Translations under genes and position numbers: made by a program | DNA from: Bryum argenteum | Taxonomy: Eukaryota; Streptophyta; Bryopsida; Bryales; Bryaceae | Assembly (NCBI GenBank): GCA_037043015.1 | Contig: CM073321.1 | Coordinates: 26,859,510-26,923,509, forward strand | Direction: 5' to 3' | DNA length: 64,000 bases | Shown here: positions 11,801 through 23,611 of the stretch, in pieces | Numbering within the stretch: the first letter of the stretch is position 1 | Layout of the letters: the number at the start of each line of letters is the position of its first letter | The notes under the pieces: generated by a model | Told to the model about the DNA's origin: nothing | Database searches by the model: none | What the model saw: the letters and a program-made list of their open reading frames with translations, nothing else

Positions 11801-14758
11801 ATCTTAGACAATTTTTTTAGACATCTGTGATGACATCTTAGACATTCTTTTAGACATCTCTTATGACATCTTAGACAAGGTTTTTAGATATCCGTGATGA
11901 CATCTAAGACATTCTTTTAGACATCTAAGACATTCTTTTAGACATCTCTGATGACATCTTAGACAATGTTTTTAGACGTCTGTGATGACATCTAAGACAT
12001 TATTTTAGACATCTCTGATGACATCTTAGACAAGGTTTTTAGACATCTGTTATGACATCTTAGACATTCTTTTAGACATCTCTGATGACATTTTAAACAG
12101 CCTTTTAGATATTCGTGATTAGACATCATAAAACACATTTTAGACAAACTTGTAGACATGCTTTCAAACATCTAGAAAGTAAACAAAGTACTTGTATCAA
12201 ACATCTAAATAATGAGCTACAAATATAGATAGCAATCATGCAAATAACTTGAACAATATTACAAATTGCAACACACTGAAAATCATCAAATACCTCAAAA
12301 TTACATTCAACTCATTTAAAAAAACCAACATCATTAAACACCTTAGAAGCTGTACTTTATCTAAAAAATGAACACTAGACAATTTTTAGACATCTCTGAT
12401 GACATCTTAAAGATCCTTTTCAAAATCATTTAAGTCATTTTGACATGATTGTACACATCCTTTCAAACATCTAGAAAGTGAACAACGTACTTGAACCAAA
12501 CATCTAAATAACGAGCAACAAATATAGATAGCATTTAAGCAAATAACTTGAACAAAATTACAAACTTGAACAAAATTAAAAAGTGCAATACACTTTTACA
12601 AATTGCAAGACACTGAAAAGCATAACGAACCTCATTCGTACATTGGACTCAATTAAGCAAAACCTACATCAGTAACCTTTAAATTTTTGTTGTTCCAAAA
12701 CTGTCTAAGTCACAAATTTTGACCTTCGAAGCTCAAAAAACCTCAATCTAAGCATTATTTAAAGATTCAACCGTAAGATCTCAAACTTCACTTGACATTA
12801 TTCTCACATACCAAATTTGAACCGTTCATTTTTCTTCATTTGTGATATTATAATGTTCAAAGTTGGCTGAGTTTTTCTTATACTCGAACCTCCAAAACCC
12901 GTTTTGAGTTTTAATGAAATTTTGGGGTTAACCAGCTCAGCAGCCGTACTTTATCTAAAAACTGAAAATTAGACATCCTTTTAGACATCTCTGACGACAT
13001 CTTAGACATCCCTTTTAGACATCATTTAAGTCATTTTAGACATTATTTCAAATAATTATAAAGTAGACTTCTAGACTTCTAGACTTCTAGACATTCTAAA
13101 CATTCTTTCAAACAATTAGAAAGTAAATAAAGTACTTGTATCAAACATCTAAATAATGAGTTACAAATATAGATAGCAATCAAGCAAATAAATTGAAGAA
13201 AATTACAAATTGCAACAAAGTATCAGAAATTGCAACACACTTAAAAGCATCACCTACCTCTGAATTACATTGAAGTCATTTAATCAAAATCGACATCATT
13301 AAACAGCGGAGAAGCCGTATTGTATCTAAAGAATGAAAATTATACAGTTTTTTAGACATCTCTAATGACATCTTAGACATCATTTTGAACATCATTTAAG
13401 TCATTTTAGACCAACTAGTAGACATCCTTTCAAACATCTAGAAAGTAAACAAAGTACTTGAATCAAACATCTACGTAATGAGCAACAATTCTGATAGCAA
13501 CAATTTTGATAGCAATGAAGCAAATAACTTGAAAAAAATTACAAACTTGAAGCAAATTACAAATTTCATCACACTATTACAAATTGCAAGACAATATTAC
13601 AAATTGCAACACATTATTACAAATTCTAACAAAAATTGCAACACACTATTACAAATTACAAATTACAAATCAAACATTGCAACACACACGGCAGCAAGTG
13701 GGGAAAGATTATAGCAGCAGGAGGGTGAGGCGTCAGCACCGCAGCAGGAGGGAGAAGGCAGCAGAAGGGTGAGGCGGCAAAAATGCAGCAGGAGGTAGGA
13801 CGGCAGCACGAGGGGGACGGCAGCACTTCGACAGCAGGTTCACGAGGGGGAGGACCACAGCTTCACAAGGGGAGGACCGTAGCTTGAGGAGGGGGAGGAC
13901 GACCGCACGAGCTGCGAAGGAGCTGCACTGGGAGGGGGACCCCATTACGAACCCCACCTACCCCAAGGCCGCACGCCCCGCCCCATTGAAGCCCCCGGAT
14001 GTCGGGCTGACAGCGCCGCCGGAGTTGCGGCTGCAGTAAAGGCGCGCAGGACCCTGGCCCCCATAGCCGGCCGCCCGCACCCATCAGTGACCGAGCTGAC
14101 ACCGCGTGGCAGAAGGCCGGTAAGCCCCCCCCCATAGCTTCCCCGGCTGACAGGTCATTGACCGAGCTGACACCGCCTGGCAGAAGGCCGGTAAGCCCGC
14201 CCCCATAGCTTCCCCGGCTGACAGGGCCGGTAAGGTGCTTGCCAGCTGTTAATACCCTGGCTGCCGCCGTGGTGGAGGCCGTCCCCTCGCGACCCCTTTG
14301 CCGCCCGCTCGCCCGCCCCATGCCCGCAGCCCGCCCCATACCCGCCTGCGCGCCCGCTCCATTCCTGTGCGGCGGACCCCATTACCGCCCGCTTGCAGAA
14401 TGCTGCAGATTCCACAAAGTTTGAAGTTTACACGAAATGTAGTGATCCAGATGCATACCTTCTGAGCATTTCCTGTAGTAGCAAGAGTTGTCGATAATGT
14501 GAGGGAAGGTACTTGAGTTTTGTGAAGTGCCTCCACGTGTTGCAAAAACCTAGAGCTGCGTCGCAATTGGGTAGTGCAACTTGCACTTTTCTTCTTCATT
14601 GTTGGTGGAGGAGGAGTGACTCTTGATATTTGATCAACAAAGTTTGTGAAAACGTGGAGAGCTGCGTGCGTAACATCGGCTCCTCGCACTATCTCCGGTA
14701 CACAATCTCTACAAACTATACCTCTATCATGATCAAAGAATTGTGTAGTGCCTCCCAT
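8839..14758 (-). CDS. CACTA TnpA-like protein (Transposase_24 / Ptta-En-Spm type)
   Basis: Six exons can be joined on the minus strand at canonical borders: 14758-14463 (MGGTTQFFDH start, GTATGC donor), 11162-10902 (basic, KKSAPKRKRSPRR), 10810-10482 (acidic, then the conserved DPCYNMRDQPYELREQFF), 10367-about 10085 (GWDVRGAGSMQIVDRG and the basic MRLVSKGKRLKAS block), 9805-9181 (CMKLHREPFETEINEEI, then a coiled coil with repeats of EASN.RLE.KI) and about 8984-8839 (stop). The central region matches the plant TnpA-like family, whose members bind subterminal repeats and assist excision. The 3.3-kb first intron holds the satellite and 300-bp repeats. The exon 1 link and the last exon are less certain than exons 2-5. 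Confidence 0.7.
11180..12125. repeat. AGACATC satellite, 33-34 bp monomers in 67-bp dimers
   Basis: Alternating monomers such as GATGACATCTTAGACATTCT.. and GATGACATCTTAGACAAGGT.. repeat almost without interruption for about 0.95 kb. Each holds two or three AGACATC/GATGTCT heptamers. The array lies in the first intron of the TnpA-like gene. Shorter runs of the same heptamer occur at 9840-10075, 14930-15010, 18240-18370, 20700-20830, 21840-21960 and 22540-22740, so it marks the whole CACTA element. Confidence 0.9.
12100..13690. repeat. Four direct repeats of about 300 bp in the CACTA element
   Basis: The anchor phrase CTAGAAAGTAAACAAAGTAC and its variants recur near 12172, 12472, 13117 and 13438, each followed by CAAACATCTAAATAATGAGC-like sequence, then ACAAATTGCAA, then a block ending GCCGTACTTTATCTAAA. 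Spacing is 300, 645 and 321 bp; the longer interval contains MITE copy 2. The fourth unit decays into ACAAATT repeats. Confidence 0.85.
12673..12931. mobile_element. MITE copy 2 (TTAACCCC family), diverged
   Basis: The interval runs from TAACCTTTAAATTTTT to TTTTGGGGTTA and carries, in opposite orientation, the same inner phrases as MITE copy 1 (CTCAATCTAAGCATTATTT, AAATTTGAACCGTTCATTTT). The terminal inverted repeat has decayed. The neighbouring 300-bp repeat units lack it and act as empty-site references, placing the insertion between ATCAGTAA and CCAGCTCAG. Confidence 0.7.
13690..14420. other. GC-rich block inside the CACTA element, with a 70-bp tandem duplication
   Basis: An island rich in GGCAGCA/GGAGGG and then CCGCCC runs through otherwise AT-rich sequence. 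ACCGAGCTGACACCGC followed by GTGGCAGAAGGCCGGTAAG occurs twice (about 14091 and 14160). Open frames here run on several strands because of composition and show no domain. The position, between the divergent TnpA-like and Tnp2 genes, would suit a bidirectional promoter (inference). Confidence 0.5.
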
Positions 14759-15415
14759 GTTTGAATGTAATGAAGTGCACTAGTTTAAGGTTTCATACTA
14801 CCCTAAGAAGAAAGTGGGGGCCTAACGTACAGAAAAAATATCTATCTACAGTGGTAGAGTGTGACCTAAAAATTTTGAGCCACGTCAACTACGAGTTTGT
14901 GTAACTTAACATCAGAACATATAGTTCATAGACATTCATGCAGACATCTACTAAGACATTATCTTATACATTTTTTAAACATCTTCGAAGACATTTGTTT
15001 AGACATCCCGGTTACTGTAGAGGTGAAGAATGGTAACAACAAGATGTTGTTACTGAAATGTACGAATATTCAGTAAAGGGCAGGTAAACCCCTATAGTTG
15101 AGTACCCTCAGAATTTCCGAGAAGTTCGGAAGTATCAAAATATTGACCATTAGATTCTTTAATTTTAAGGATCACCTTCGACAAATAAAATATTATGGTG
15201 TTCAATCCGATTAAAATTTTGAAGCGTAGAAATTAATATATTATGTTTTAATGGCTTAGAATTTGATTGAAGAGCAAGGCCATGTTGACAATTGAGTTTA
15301 GTATTCACAATGAAAATCTTGTAAGAAATAATCCCATACTGATTTACTTTTGTTTTTAGATCTTTACTTATGTGTTGTGTGTACATGGCCTCTTAGTCGT
15401 GACTCTTACATGTAC

Positions 15416-15745
15416 ATGGCGTTACACGGGGAAGCATGGTCAGATTCGGAATCCGTGGGAGAGTGTGATCATCCATATGAGCCGTATCCATTCGAAGAGT
15501 ATGAGGTACAACACGCAAATTTCTTGGAGTGCCTCGTGTTCAAACATCTTGAAAATATGTATTTATTTGAACGTGGTCTGTTGAACACCGAAGCTTTTAT
15601 TCCAGATCCTGAAGATGATTTTTACCACAAGAACATGTACACTATCTCATGGTTCTATGACGGATGTTATCCGTTTGAGAATTGGGAGGACAACTATGAG
15701 CAGTTCCTATATGAGACAGTATGTATTGCGATGACAGAGGAATAA
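15416..15745 (+). CDS. Small acidic ORF of the CACTA element, unknown function
   Basis: An open frame of about 110 residues starts MALHGEAWSDSESVGECD and is rich in Glu, Asp, Tyr and Phe (YEPYPFEEYE; WEDNYEQFLYE). It ends at TAA and is followed by a possible AATAAA near 15790. It lies between the TnpA-like gene (minus) and the Tnp2 gene (plus). I do not recognise a domain. An exon of another CACTA accessory gene or a captured host fragment are both possible. Confidence 0.4.
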   Translation: MALHGEAWSDSESVGECDHPYEPYPFEEYEVQHANFLECLVFKHLENMYLFERGLLNTEAFIPDPEDDFYHKNMYTISWFYDGCYPFENWEDNYEQFLYETVCIAMTEE

Positions 15746-16434
15746 TATTAAGTTTCAGCTTACAAGAGTACTATGTGTTATACAATACAATAAATAAAAT
15801 TACTGAAAGCTTGTGCTTATAGATTTCTATGAACGAACAATATGTATGAAGGATGATTATGTCCATTGGCCAATTGATCATGTATATGTGTGTATGTTAG
15901 AAATTTTTGATACTTGAGTTTTCCTTATTAGTAGAGATGTTTACTTAATATTTGATTGCACGCATTTACATGTACACGCTTAATAAATGTATGGGGTGTC
16001 TTGTAGTGTTACGGAATGCATAAGTTAAATAGTGTTTACGTATTATCGGCAGAGACAGCTACATTTAGCGCTGGGGTTCTGATTATTATTTTTGCAGAAT
16101 GTTTTAGAGATTTTAAGGAGAAAAATTTGCTGATTACGGAGAACAGTATTCATCCAACTGCTTTGCTATCGACGGCTGTACAGAACAAGACAATTCATAG
16201 TGGTTAGTGACCTACACATGCACATGAGGATATATGTCTGTAGAGATGTCATAAACGATGTCTGTAGAAACGTTTGTGCGTCCGCATGGATATAGTCATG
16301 GACATTTAAGAAAGGCATGAAGAAATCTGACATTTTTCAATCATGTGAACATAATCCTTGTGGTATTTCATTAAGATGAGAATTGCTCACGTTCTGATTT
16401 CCGTTTGACGATTTCTGTCAGCGAAGTTGTTTCA

Positions 16435-19400
16435 ATGAGTACTCACCGGATTCGCAATGGCGCAAGACTCCGAATCGATGCTGATGGACGAACTATGCGT
16501 CACATACCACTTGGTGACCTTATCCTCCAGACAAAGCTACGTGTGGCTACAACGAAGAACATTACATCATACTACTGTCCATGTCGCAATTGTCATGGAG
16601 GTCGACGACAAAGAATTGCAGTAATTTGAGAGCATCACGCGTCTGTTGGCAGGGACCCATATCTCATGAAATCAATCATAGGAGGCGATCCACCTGACGG
16701 ATATGCACCGGACGGTATTTGGGTGGAGGATATTGTATACGACAACGACGTAGTAGATGATGCTCATGAGCTTCCCGCTAGTGATGTCCACGAAGACGTC
16801 CGTGAAGACATCCCAAGTCATGAAGATGTCAGTGAAGACGCAACTCCACTAGATGAGTTTCACGACGTCCAACGCCAGGTCATGGAAGCTTTTGATCGTG
16901 CTGATGCACTCCACATGGATGCAGCAGGGCAACCGATTGTGCTTGAGAACGATGAGGTGGACAACGATACAGTGGATGCCATGCGGCGCTTGTATGCGGA
17001 AGCCACAACACCATTGTATCCGGGATCAAAAACTAGCGTTGTATCAGCTACAATCGTTCTAATGAACATGTGCATTGTCTTTGGAGTGAGCAACAATTTC
17101 AGAAGTGAACTGTTGCGTTACTTGGCTGAAGACTTACCACAGGAGGGCAACAAGTTGCCAAGAAGTCATTATGCTGCTGCGAAGAGCATCCGACAATTGG
17201 GGTTGGAGTACAACAACATACATGCATGTCTTGATGGATGTGTATTGTACAACGATGATCATGCGGAGTTGCAGAGTTGCCCAAAGTGTTCGATGTCCAG
17301 ATGGTTGGACGGCACGAATTCCATTCCAGCAAAGGTGATACGTCACTTTCCTCAAATTCCGCGCCTAAAATGGATGTGGAGATCGCCTGAAATTGCCAGC
17401 ATGTTGACGGGTCACACTAATAATATCACTGAGGACGGCATCATGCGATCAGTGGTTGATAGTCCAGCATGGAAGCACATCAACACAGACGCTGTGTTTG
17501 ACAGCTTCGGACGTGAGGACCGAAACATGCGGTTGGCTTTAGCACTGGATGGAGTGAATCCCTTCAAGTTGAGCAACACGAATTGGTCGACATGGCCAGT
17601 GCTGGTATTGATATACAATTTGGAGCCGTGGTTTGTCACAAAGAAGTTTTTTATTTCATTGTCCATATTGATATCAGGGAAGAAGTCGCCAACTGCAATA
17701 TACATTGATGTATATCTACGTGTACTCGTGAACGAGCTACATCAACTTTGGCGAGGTGTACCAGCACAAGATTTTAGCCAACCAGTGGGGTCACGAGGAT
17801 TCTTACTACGCGGATTGCTCATGTGGACTATTTCAGATTATCCAGCATATGGCCTAATCTCTGGCCTCTCATGTAAGGGATATAAAGGTTGTCCATGTTG
17901 TGGTCCTGAGTCGGATGCTCGTATGGCAAAGACCGGGGATTTGCGTGCGGACCGTACGACGAGGGGTTCGAAGATTGTGTATGGTAAAGTACGTCGATAT
18001 CTCGGTCGTCAACATCCATATTGGAGATATACTCGGTTTAATGGCAAGCGTGAGACTCGGACGGCGCGTGCAACTGTCTCTGGACTAGACGTTATCCGTT
18101 ATGCTGCGTGGCGCCAATTGTACCTAGACCTTGGTAGCCGTGAAGGGGCTGCGGGTGACCCTGTCCACAGCACGGGGGTGAAGCGTTTGAGTGTTTTCTT
18201 CGAACTACCGTATTGGTAGGTAGAAATGTGATTTATATGATGTTTTCACAGTTGTCTTATGCACTATGAAGACGTCTTCGAAGACATGCAGATAATTACA
18301 ATTCAAACTTTGGATGTCTTTTTAAACATGGAAAATGTCTTTGTAGACGTTCCTGTAGACATTAATGCAAACATATAAAAATTACTATTACGAAATGAAT
18401 TTTTTTTGCCATATTGACCATTCATTATTTCATACAGTAAGTCTAATATTTTGGAGTGGTATATTGTAACAGCATCTGAAGGTTCGACACGTCTTGGACG
18501 TCATGCACTACGAGAAAAATTTGTGCGAAAACATTCTAAAGACTTTATTTGGAATGAACGACAGCCCAGGAAGTCGTCAAGATGTGCAGGACTTAAACAT
18601 ACGGCAGGAGCTCTGGTTGCAGCCCGCACGGCGCCGAGGTAACGAATACTACATGCCGCAGGCTCCATACATTCTGAAGCCTGAAGAGAAACAAGAGTTT
18701 GTTCGCATAATTTCCAGTATACGCACTCCAACAAAGTATGTGGGGGCAATTCACAAGCGGCTGCAAGACGGGAAATTGCAATACATGAAGACGCACGACT
18801 ACCATGTCCTCATGCAGCAAGTACGCATTAGATGCAACGATGCACTATGATTTAGAAGAAGTCCTTTCAAGACTTGTTTTTGATAATTCAAACTGAATGT
18901 CTTGCATGCAAGAACTTCGATGTCTACAAAGACATCTTCATGTGAACTCAGACATGATAGATGTCTTTGTAGAAACCTAAAGACAAAAATTAAAATGCTC
19001 TTCCTATTTTCGAGTTCTCCTGTTTCCAATGTCATAAGTTTCTCAATTTTAACCCCTAAAAATCCAGGGGTTTCCTCGACCTCCAGAACCAAAAACTGCC
19101 ATTTTTCACCTTCGTTGGGAAATGGGGAAATGGAGAAACTTTTTTTTCTGGTTTTAGACTTTGAACCGTAAGATCTTGCACCTAACTTGTATACAAAGGA
19201 CTGGTCAAAATTTCAACCGTTGGATGTTTGTCATTTGTGAGATCATAACAATCAAAGTTTGACCAACACTTTTTTTTGCCGTTGCGTGAGAGGCATTGTC
19301 TAAATGGTGCCAAGGGCAACTTGATGATTGTTATTCCAAATATTTTTCCCTCATTTTTTTTCATGTAGGTAATCAAGTTGGGTATGCTCATGAAAAATTT

Positions 19401-21790
19401 TAGAGACCAATTCCACTTTTTGACCTTAATGTAAAATATTTTATGAAAGAAGGTCTAAAAACAACCATATAGTAAAACAAGCACCACGTATGATATATTT
19501 AGTTTGAGAAAAATCTCGACGGTGAGAAGGTGCATTTATGATAATGTGAATTTTGAAAAAAAAAAATCTTGGAAAAAATCCAAAATCTCGAATTTTGGCA
19601 ATTTTTGAAAGAAAAAATTGCAAAATTACTAGAAATTGTGAAGATTGTTTTTGAAAGTTTTGGAGGCTGCCCTTGTAAAATTGGTAAACTTTTTGACTTT
19701 GGATACTTTGGAATTTGAATAGTAATTTGTTAATGAACATGATTCTAAAAAAAAAAAAAATTAAAAAAAATTATTTTAACCTGCCCGTTTAGGACTTGAA
19801 ACCTAAAATTTCTAGGTGAAGGTTATAAAATTAAAATTTGACTTTGAAAATTTTACCACATACACATTACTGTATGAGGAGCACCCAATAAAAATCTTAG
19901 GCAAAAATATCAATTTAAATGCTTAAAATGAGCTGCCCGAAATCTCAGAAAACCGAATCGGTTTTCCTGGATTTTTAGGGGTTAAAAGTGAAATTCATGA
20001 TTGTATTTTCTGCTCTAGATACTCCCGGTCGCCATCCGGAACGTGCTCGACGAAGAAGTGCGGGCTGCAATCATTAAAATGTGCAGAGTTTTCCAGCGTA
20101 TATGTGCTAAGGACGTACGAGAAGACACCCGTGAATGTCTTATGCGGGACGTGGTGATGGCAACATGTGTGCTGGAGAAGGAGTTTCCACCAACGTTCTT
20201 GAACGTGATGACGCACCTCCCGGTGCATCTTGTGGAGCAACTGTACATATGTGGACCAGTCCACTGCAGATGGATGTATCCGATCGAAAGGTACATGAAG
20301 ATTTTGAAAGATTACGTCCGCACATACGCACATCTTGAAGGGAGCATAGCGGAAGGGTATCGCCTGGATGAAATGCTTGGGTTCTGTACTGAGTACATGA
20401 AACGACATAGGTCAACAACATACCGTGTATGGGATGCGAACGAAGATGCCACCATGAATGACGAGATCTTGGGGCACAATGACTTGAGTAAGCGCAAGAT
20501 GACCGATGAGCTACGAGGCTACGCACATGCATTCGTCCTCGACAACGCACCATGCTTGGAACCATGGCGAGAGTGAGTTTCTATACATTATTTTGGATTG
20601 TGAGGCTGCCATTTTAATTATCACCTGTAATAGCGGGCATTGCCGCATTGTAAATATGAATGATTCATTAAAACTTGGCGACAACAGCAAATAATATTAG
20701 ATGTCCTTAAAGACATCTCTTTAAACATTCAAAAATTTCCGTAGATGTCTTCGTGACGTAATTGCAGATGTCTTACACATTGTCCAGATGGACAGTATAA
20801 TGTCTTCATAGATGTCTCAGAACAGAAGTCAACAAGTAACGAGTCAGCACTACATTATTATTATGCTTTTGATTTGTCTAACGACAAAAGGTGGGACTGT
20901 TGTACAGAGAATACATCATTGCAAACGGACGTCGATGGCAAGAGAGAGAGGCATTTCGAGTACAGTCAAGACGTCATCGAGCGTCTGCACATGTGACGTA
21001 CCCACCCGAGTTGAGGGATTTGCCATGCTTTGCAGATTGGCTGAAGGCACGAGTTCTGCAAGCAGAACATGCTGGTGATCATTTGGATGAGGACGTGGTA
21101 CAGTACTCATGTCCTCCGGAGCGATTTGCGAACTCACATCGGCAAATGAATGCATTCGGGATGCATTTGCGTGTCCGGACGTCTGAGGGGGGTCTTGTTA
21201 CACAAGACTCATGTGTAGAGGCCACGTATACACAACAACTGCGTTGGGGGATTCGAAATGGGAGGCCCATCGACCATACCGCTGAGCATGTGGGATATAT
21301 CCAAGAGATACTGGAGTTGGATTACCGTAATCACTGCACCACGGTTTTGCTATGCGATTGGGTAAGAGCCTCACGGGATGTGCGAGTGCCCAGCATTGAG
21401 CGTAACAAGTATGGATTCAGCGTGGCAAATTTCAACTACATGGACAATAGGGTGCATCCAGATTCATTTGCATTCCCTTTGCACTGTCAACAGGTGTTTT
21501 TTGCAGATGACACCACGAGACGCGGATGGAAGATCATTTGCCGAACAGACGTCAGAGGTAGGCGTACAGCATTACAACATCAGCACCCTATGCCGAATGG
21601 GATTGCAATCGGTAATGACGAGGACTTTCGAGGCTTACAACCGGAGATATTGGAGACAGAGCCAATTCGGAGAGCAGAGGCGACGGGGGGGTCTATGTTA
21701 CGGCCGCAACAGACACAATCAATGATGGTCAAATGGAAGAGGAGTAGTGACCGATGTACTTTGTATTATAGTCAGTATTTTAATGTATAG
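16435..21790 (+). pseudogene. CACTA Tnp2-type transposase gene
   Basis: The first exon (16435-18215) starts with a transposase-associated domain (YYCPCRNCHGGR), continues over a TGA at 16627 and holds the Tnp2 core (LEYNNIHACLDGCVLY, SCPKCSMSRW, PVLVLIYNLEPWFVTKKFF, GYKGCPCCG). The second exon runs to 18830 and contains RHVLDVMHYEKNLCENIL and KTHDYHVLMQQ, with a TAA near 18468. The third, 20019-20572, starts ILPVAIRNVL and is the DUF4218 region (THLPVHLVEQLYICGPVHCR, RWMYPIERYMKILK). The fourth, 20891-21790, is a DUF4216 region (VFFADDTTRRGWKIICRT). In this family the Tnp2 protein cuts at the CACTA ends with TnpA. The two stops make it a pseudogene. The third intron contains MITE copy 3. Confidence 0.85.
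19047..19987. mobile_element. MITE copy 3 (TTAACCCC family), 941 bp
   Basis: The element opens TTTTAACCCCTAAAAATC (19047) and closes with the exact reverse complement ending at 19987; the perfect inverted repeat is 22 bp long. The left part shares phrases with copies 1 and 2 (TTTCAACCGTTGGATG, ATCAAAGTTTGACCAACAC). It is longer than copies 1 and 2 and rich in poly-A/poly-T. It lies in an intron of the Tnp2 gene. Confidence 0.85.
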
Positions 21791-21959
21791 GCGCTTTGCA
21801 ATAGCACACGTACAGAAAGATGATTTTGCAAGACGTTTTTGCGTACATCTCTTTGGATGTCTTTCGAGACATCTCAGCATTTTTATGTAGACATTCATTT
21901 GGATGTCTACAGTGACATTAAACTAGACATGGTATGACACTATGACGTGTTGGATAGTC

Positions 21960-22440
21960 TGACGTGTAGTTTTATTTTGCATGTACATAAATAGCTGTAA
22001 ATTCTTAAATTACTTATATGTCCACCTGTATTTTCAAATTAAAATATAATAAAATTGCATTTATGTTACAAAAATGCTATTTTCTTCAATACTGCTATTT
22101 TATTTACGTAATATTATTTAAATAATATTATATTACTAAATCAGATTTTTTAGTTAATTAAAATTTAAAATTGTAATTTTTTAATTATATTTTATATATA
22201 AAATATATATTTACTCATATAAATATATTTGCAAATTAAATTAAATTCAGATTAATATACTTTAATTAAATTTTAAGAATTCGACCAATGAAAAAAGCTT
22301 AGAATACAAAATAAATCTTTAAAAATAAATATTTCAAAAAAATCTGTTTTAGAAAATTAGATTACAATGGAATACAAATAAAATATATTTAAAAGGATGA
22401 AGCTTTTTTTCTTTTGATATTGCAAACTGCTGCCCATTAA
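21960..22440. other. AT-rich 3' region of the CACTA element
   Basis: Very AT-rich sequence (TATATA and AAATTT runs) with no coding frame. It lies between the end of the Tnp2 gene and the right subterminal AGACATC motifs. Confidence 0.5.
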
Positions 22441-22896
22441 GTTTTTTTCTTACCTCCGGGCTGCATTCTACCCCACATCTTAGTAACTTTCATACTTTTA
22501 TCCTTAGTGAAAACGGAATCCCTTGCCAACGTGGCATTTTGATGTCTATCGGGATGTCTTAAGGACATCTGCACAGACATCCATGTCTCCAAAAACATCT
22601 TCTCGTTTGGTGATGTCTTCATGCCCCTCCAATCCAAATGTACCCGTTAGACGTACAGACATCCTCCCGTCTTCAAAAACATCTTTTAAGACAGTAAGAC
22701 ATCACAAAATACATTAGACATTACACAAGACATCACAAAAAACACGGTTTTCTTATAGTGCGACCACTTTGAGCTGTGCGTCGGTGTGGTGGTCCGGTCC
22801 TCAATCACTCCGACCAGTCATTTGCATGCTTCAGCATTTCACAAGGTAACACTCTTGTTTTAATATCATCCACTATTGTCATTTGTCGTGCTGCAG

Positions 22897-23099
22897 GCTA
22901 GATTGTCCAAATCTTCAAGCAAGACTTTCCCTACAACCCTTGGTCAACTCCTACCGCCTGTGCCATCATTCAATGGACACCGGTCCATGCCCAAGTGGTT
23001 GAATGTGGTGTTGGAGTTGAACGGCGTCCTTTGTTCCACTACCCCTATGTCTCAAGCCCCATCTCAGTACCTTATTTGTCCCGATCCCAAACACCCTCC
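22897..23099 (+). pseudogene. HAD/NIF (FCP1-like) phosphatase-like gene, 5' part
   Basis: After a GTGCTGCAG acceptor the exon reads ARLSKSSSKTFPTTLGQLLP, then WLNVVLELNGVLCSTTPM, which matches motif I of the NIF/FCP1 branch of HAD phosphatases (hydrophobic strand, D-x-[DN]-x-[TV]) with Glu in place of the first Asp. It ends at PDPKHPP, where copy A of element II is inserted. The same frame resumes after the element at 31217. The first Asp is the catalytic nucleophile in active members, so the product was probably inactive or is decayed. Upstream exons should lie towards or beyond the CACTA element. Confidence 0.6.
23090..23099. repeat. Target site duplication of element II copy A, left
   Basis: AACACCCTCC here is identical to 31217-31226. 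Removing the element and one duplicate joins the HAD-like reading frame exactly. Confidence 0.85.
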
Positions 23100-23611
23100 G
23101 GACGTTGCTACCGTGTGAGCGTTGAGCGGTAAGATTTTTGATTTTTTAGGGCTGACTTTGTATTTTTAGTAAGGAAATTCTAAAAATAGCATAATATGTT
23201 TTGTTGGGGAATTATTCTAGAATATTCTCGGGAATATTAGAATATTCTAGACTTATTACCGTGGATTTAGTGACCCAAACCCGTGAAAATAAGGTTTAAA
23301 TTCTTTGAAATTGGTTAGACTTGAGCTCAAAACTTGACTGTAAATGACAATTTCTTAATATTAATGAAGGGCCGTCGAGGTCGAGCCGCAGAAGCAAACG
23401 AAGCCGCAGCACCTCCGGCTCGGATGACATTCCCAGATGAAAGGACTTCAAACTCTTCATTTGAACTTCAGAGCATGGAGTCAAGCAGTCTAACACGGTC
23501 CTCGGCAATGCCGAAGTCTGTAATTTGTATTAAAAAATTTCATCACATTCAATGCCAACTCTCATTTCAAATGTGAGTCGTGGCCATACAACTTCTATAA
23601 CTATCCATCAG

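Larger units (their letters stand above)
8321..22760 (+). mobile_element. CACTA (En/Spm) DNA transposon, about 14.4 kb
   Basis: The right end reads CTTATAGTG at 22752-22760, which on the other strand is CACTATAAGAAAAC, a classical CACTA terminus. The best left end is CACTAGAACC at 8321; it matches only partly and I see no identical 3-bp target duplication, so the left border is less certain. Inside are a TnpA-like gene (minus), an acidic ORF and a Tnp2 gene (plus), in divergent order. Motifs of the type AGACATC/GATGTCT are scattered through introns and both subterminal regions, as expected for TnpA-type binding sites. The Tnp2 gene has in-frame stops, so this copy is probably not autonomous. 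Confidence 0.8.

Noticed and set aside
11180..12125. CRISPR-like alternation of repeats and spacers
   Set aside because: The spacers are themselves repeated, there are no cas genes and the setting is a plant CACTA intron; it is a satellite.
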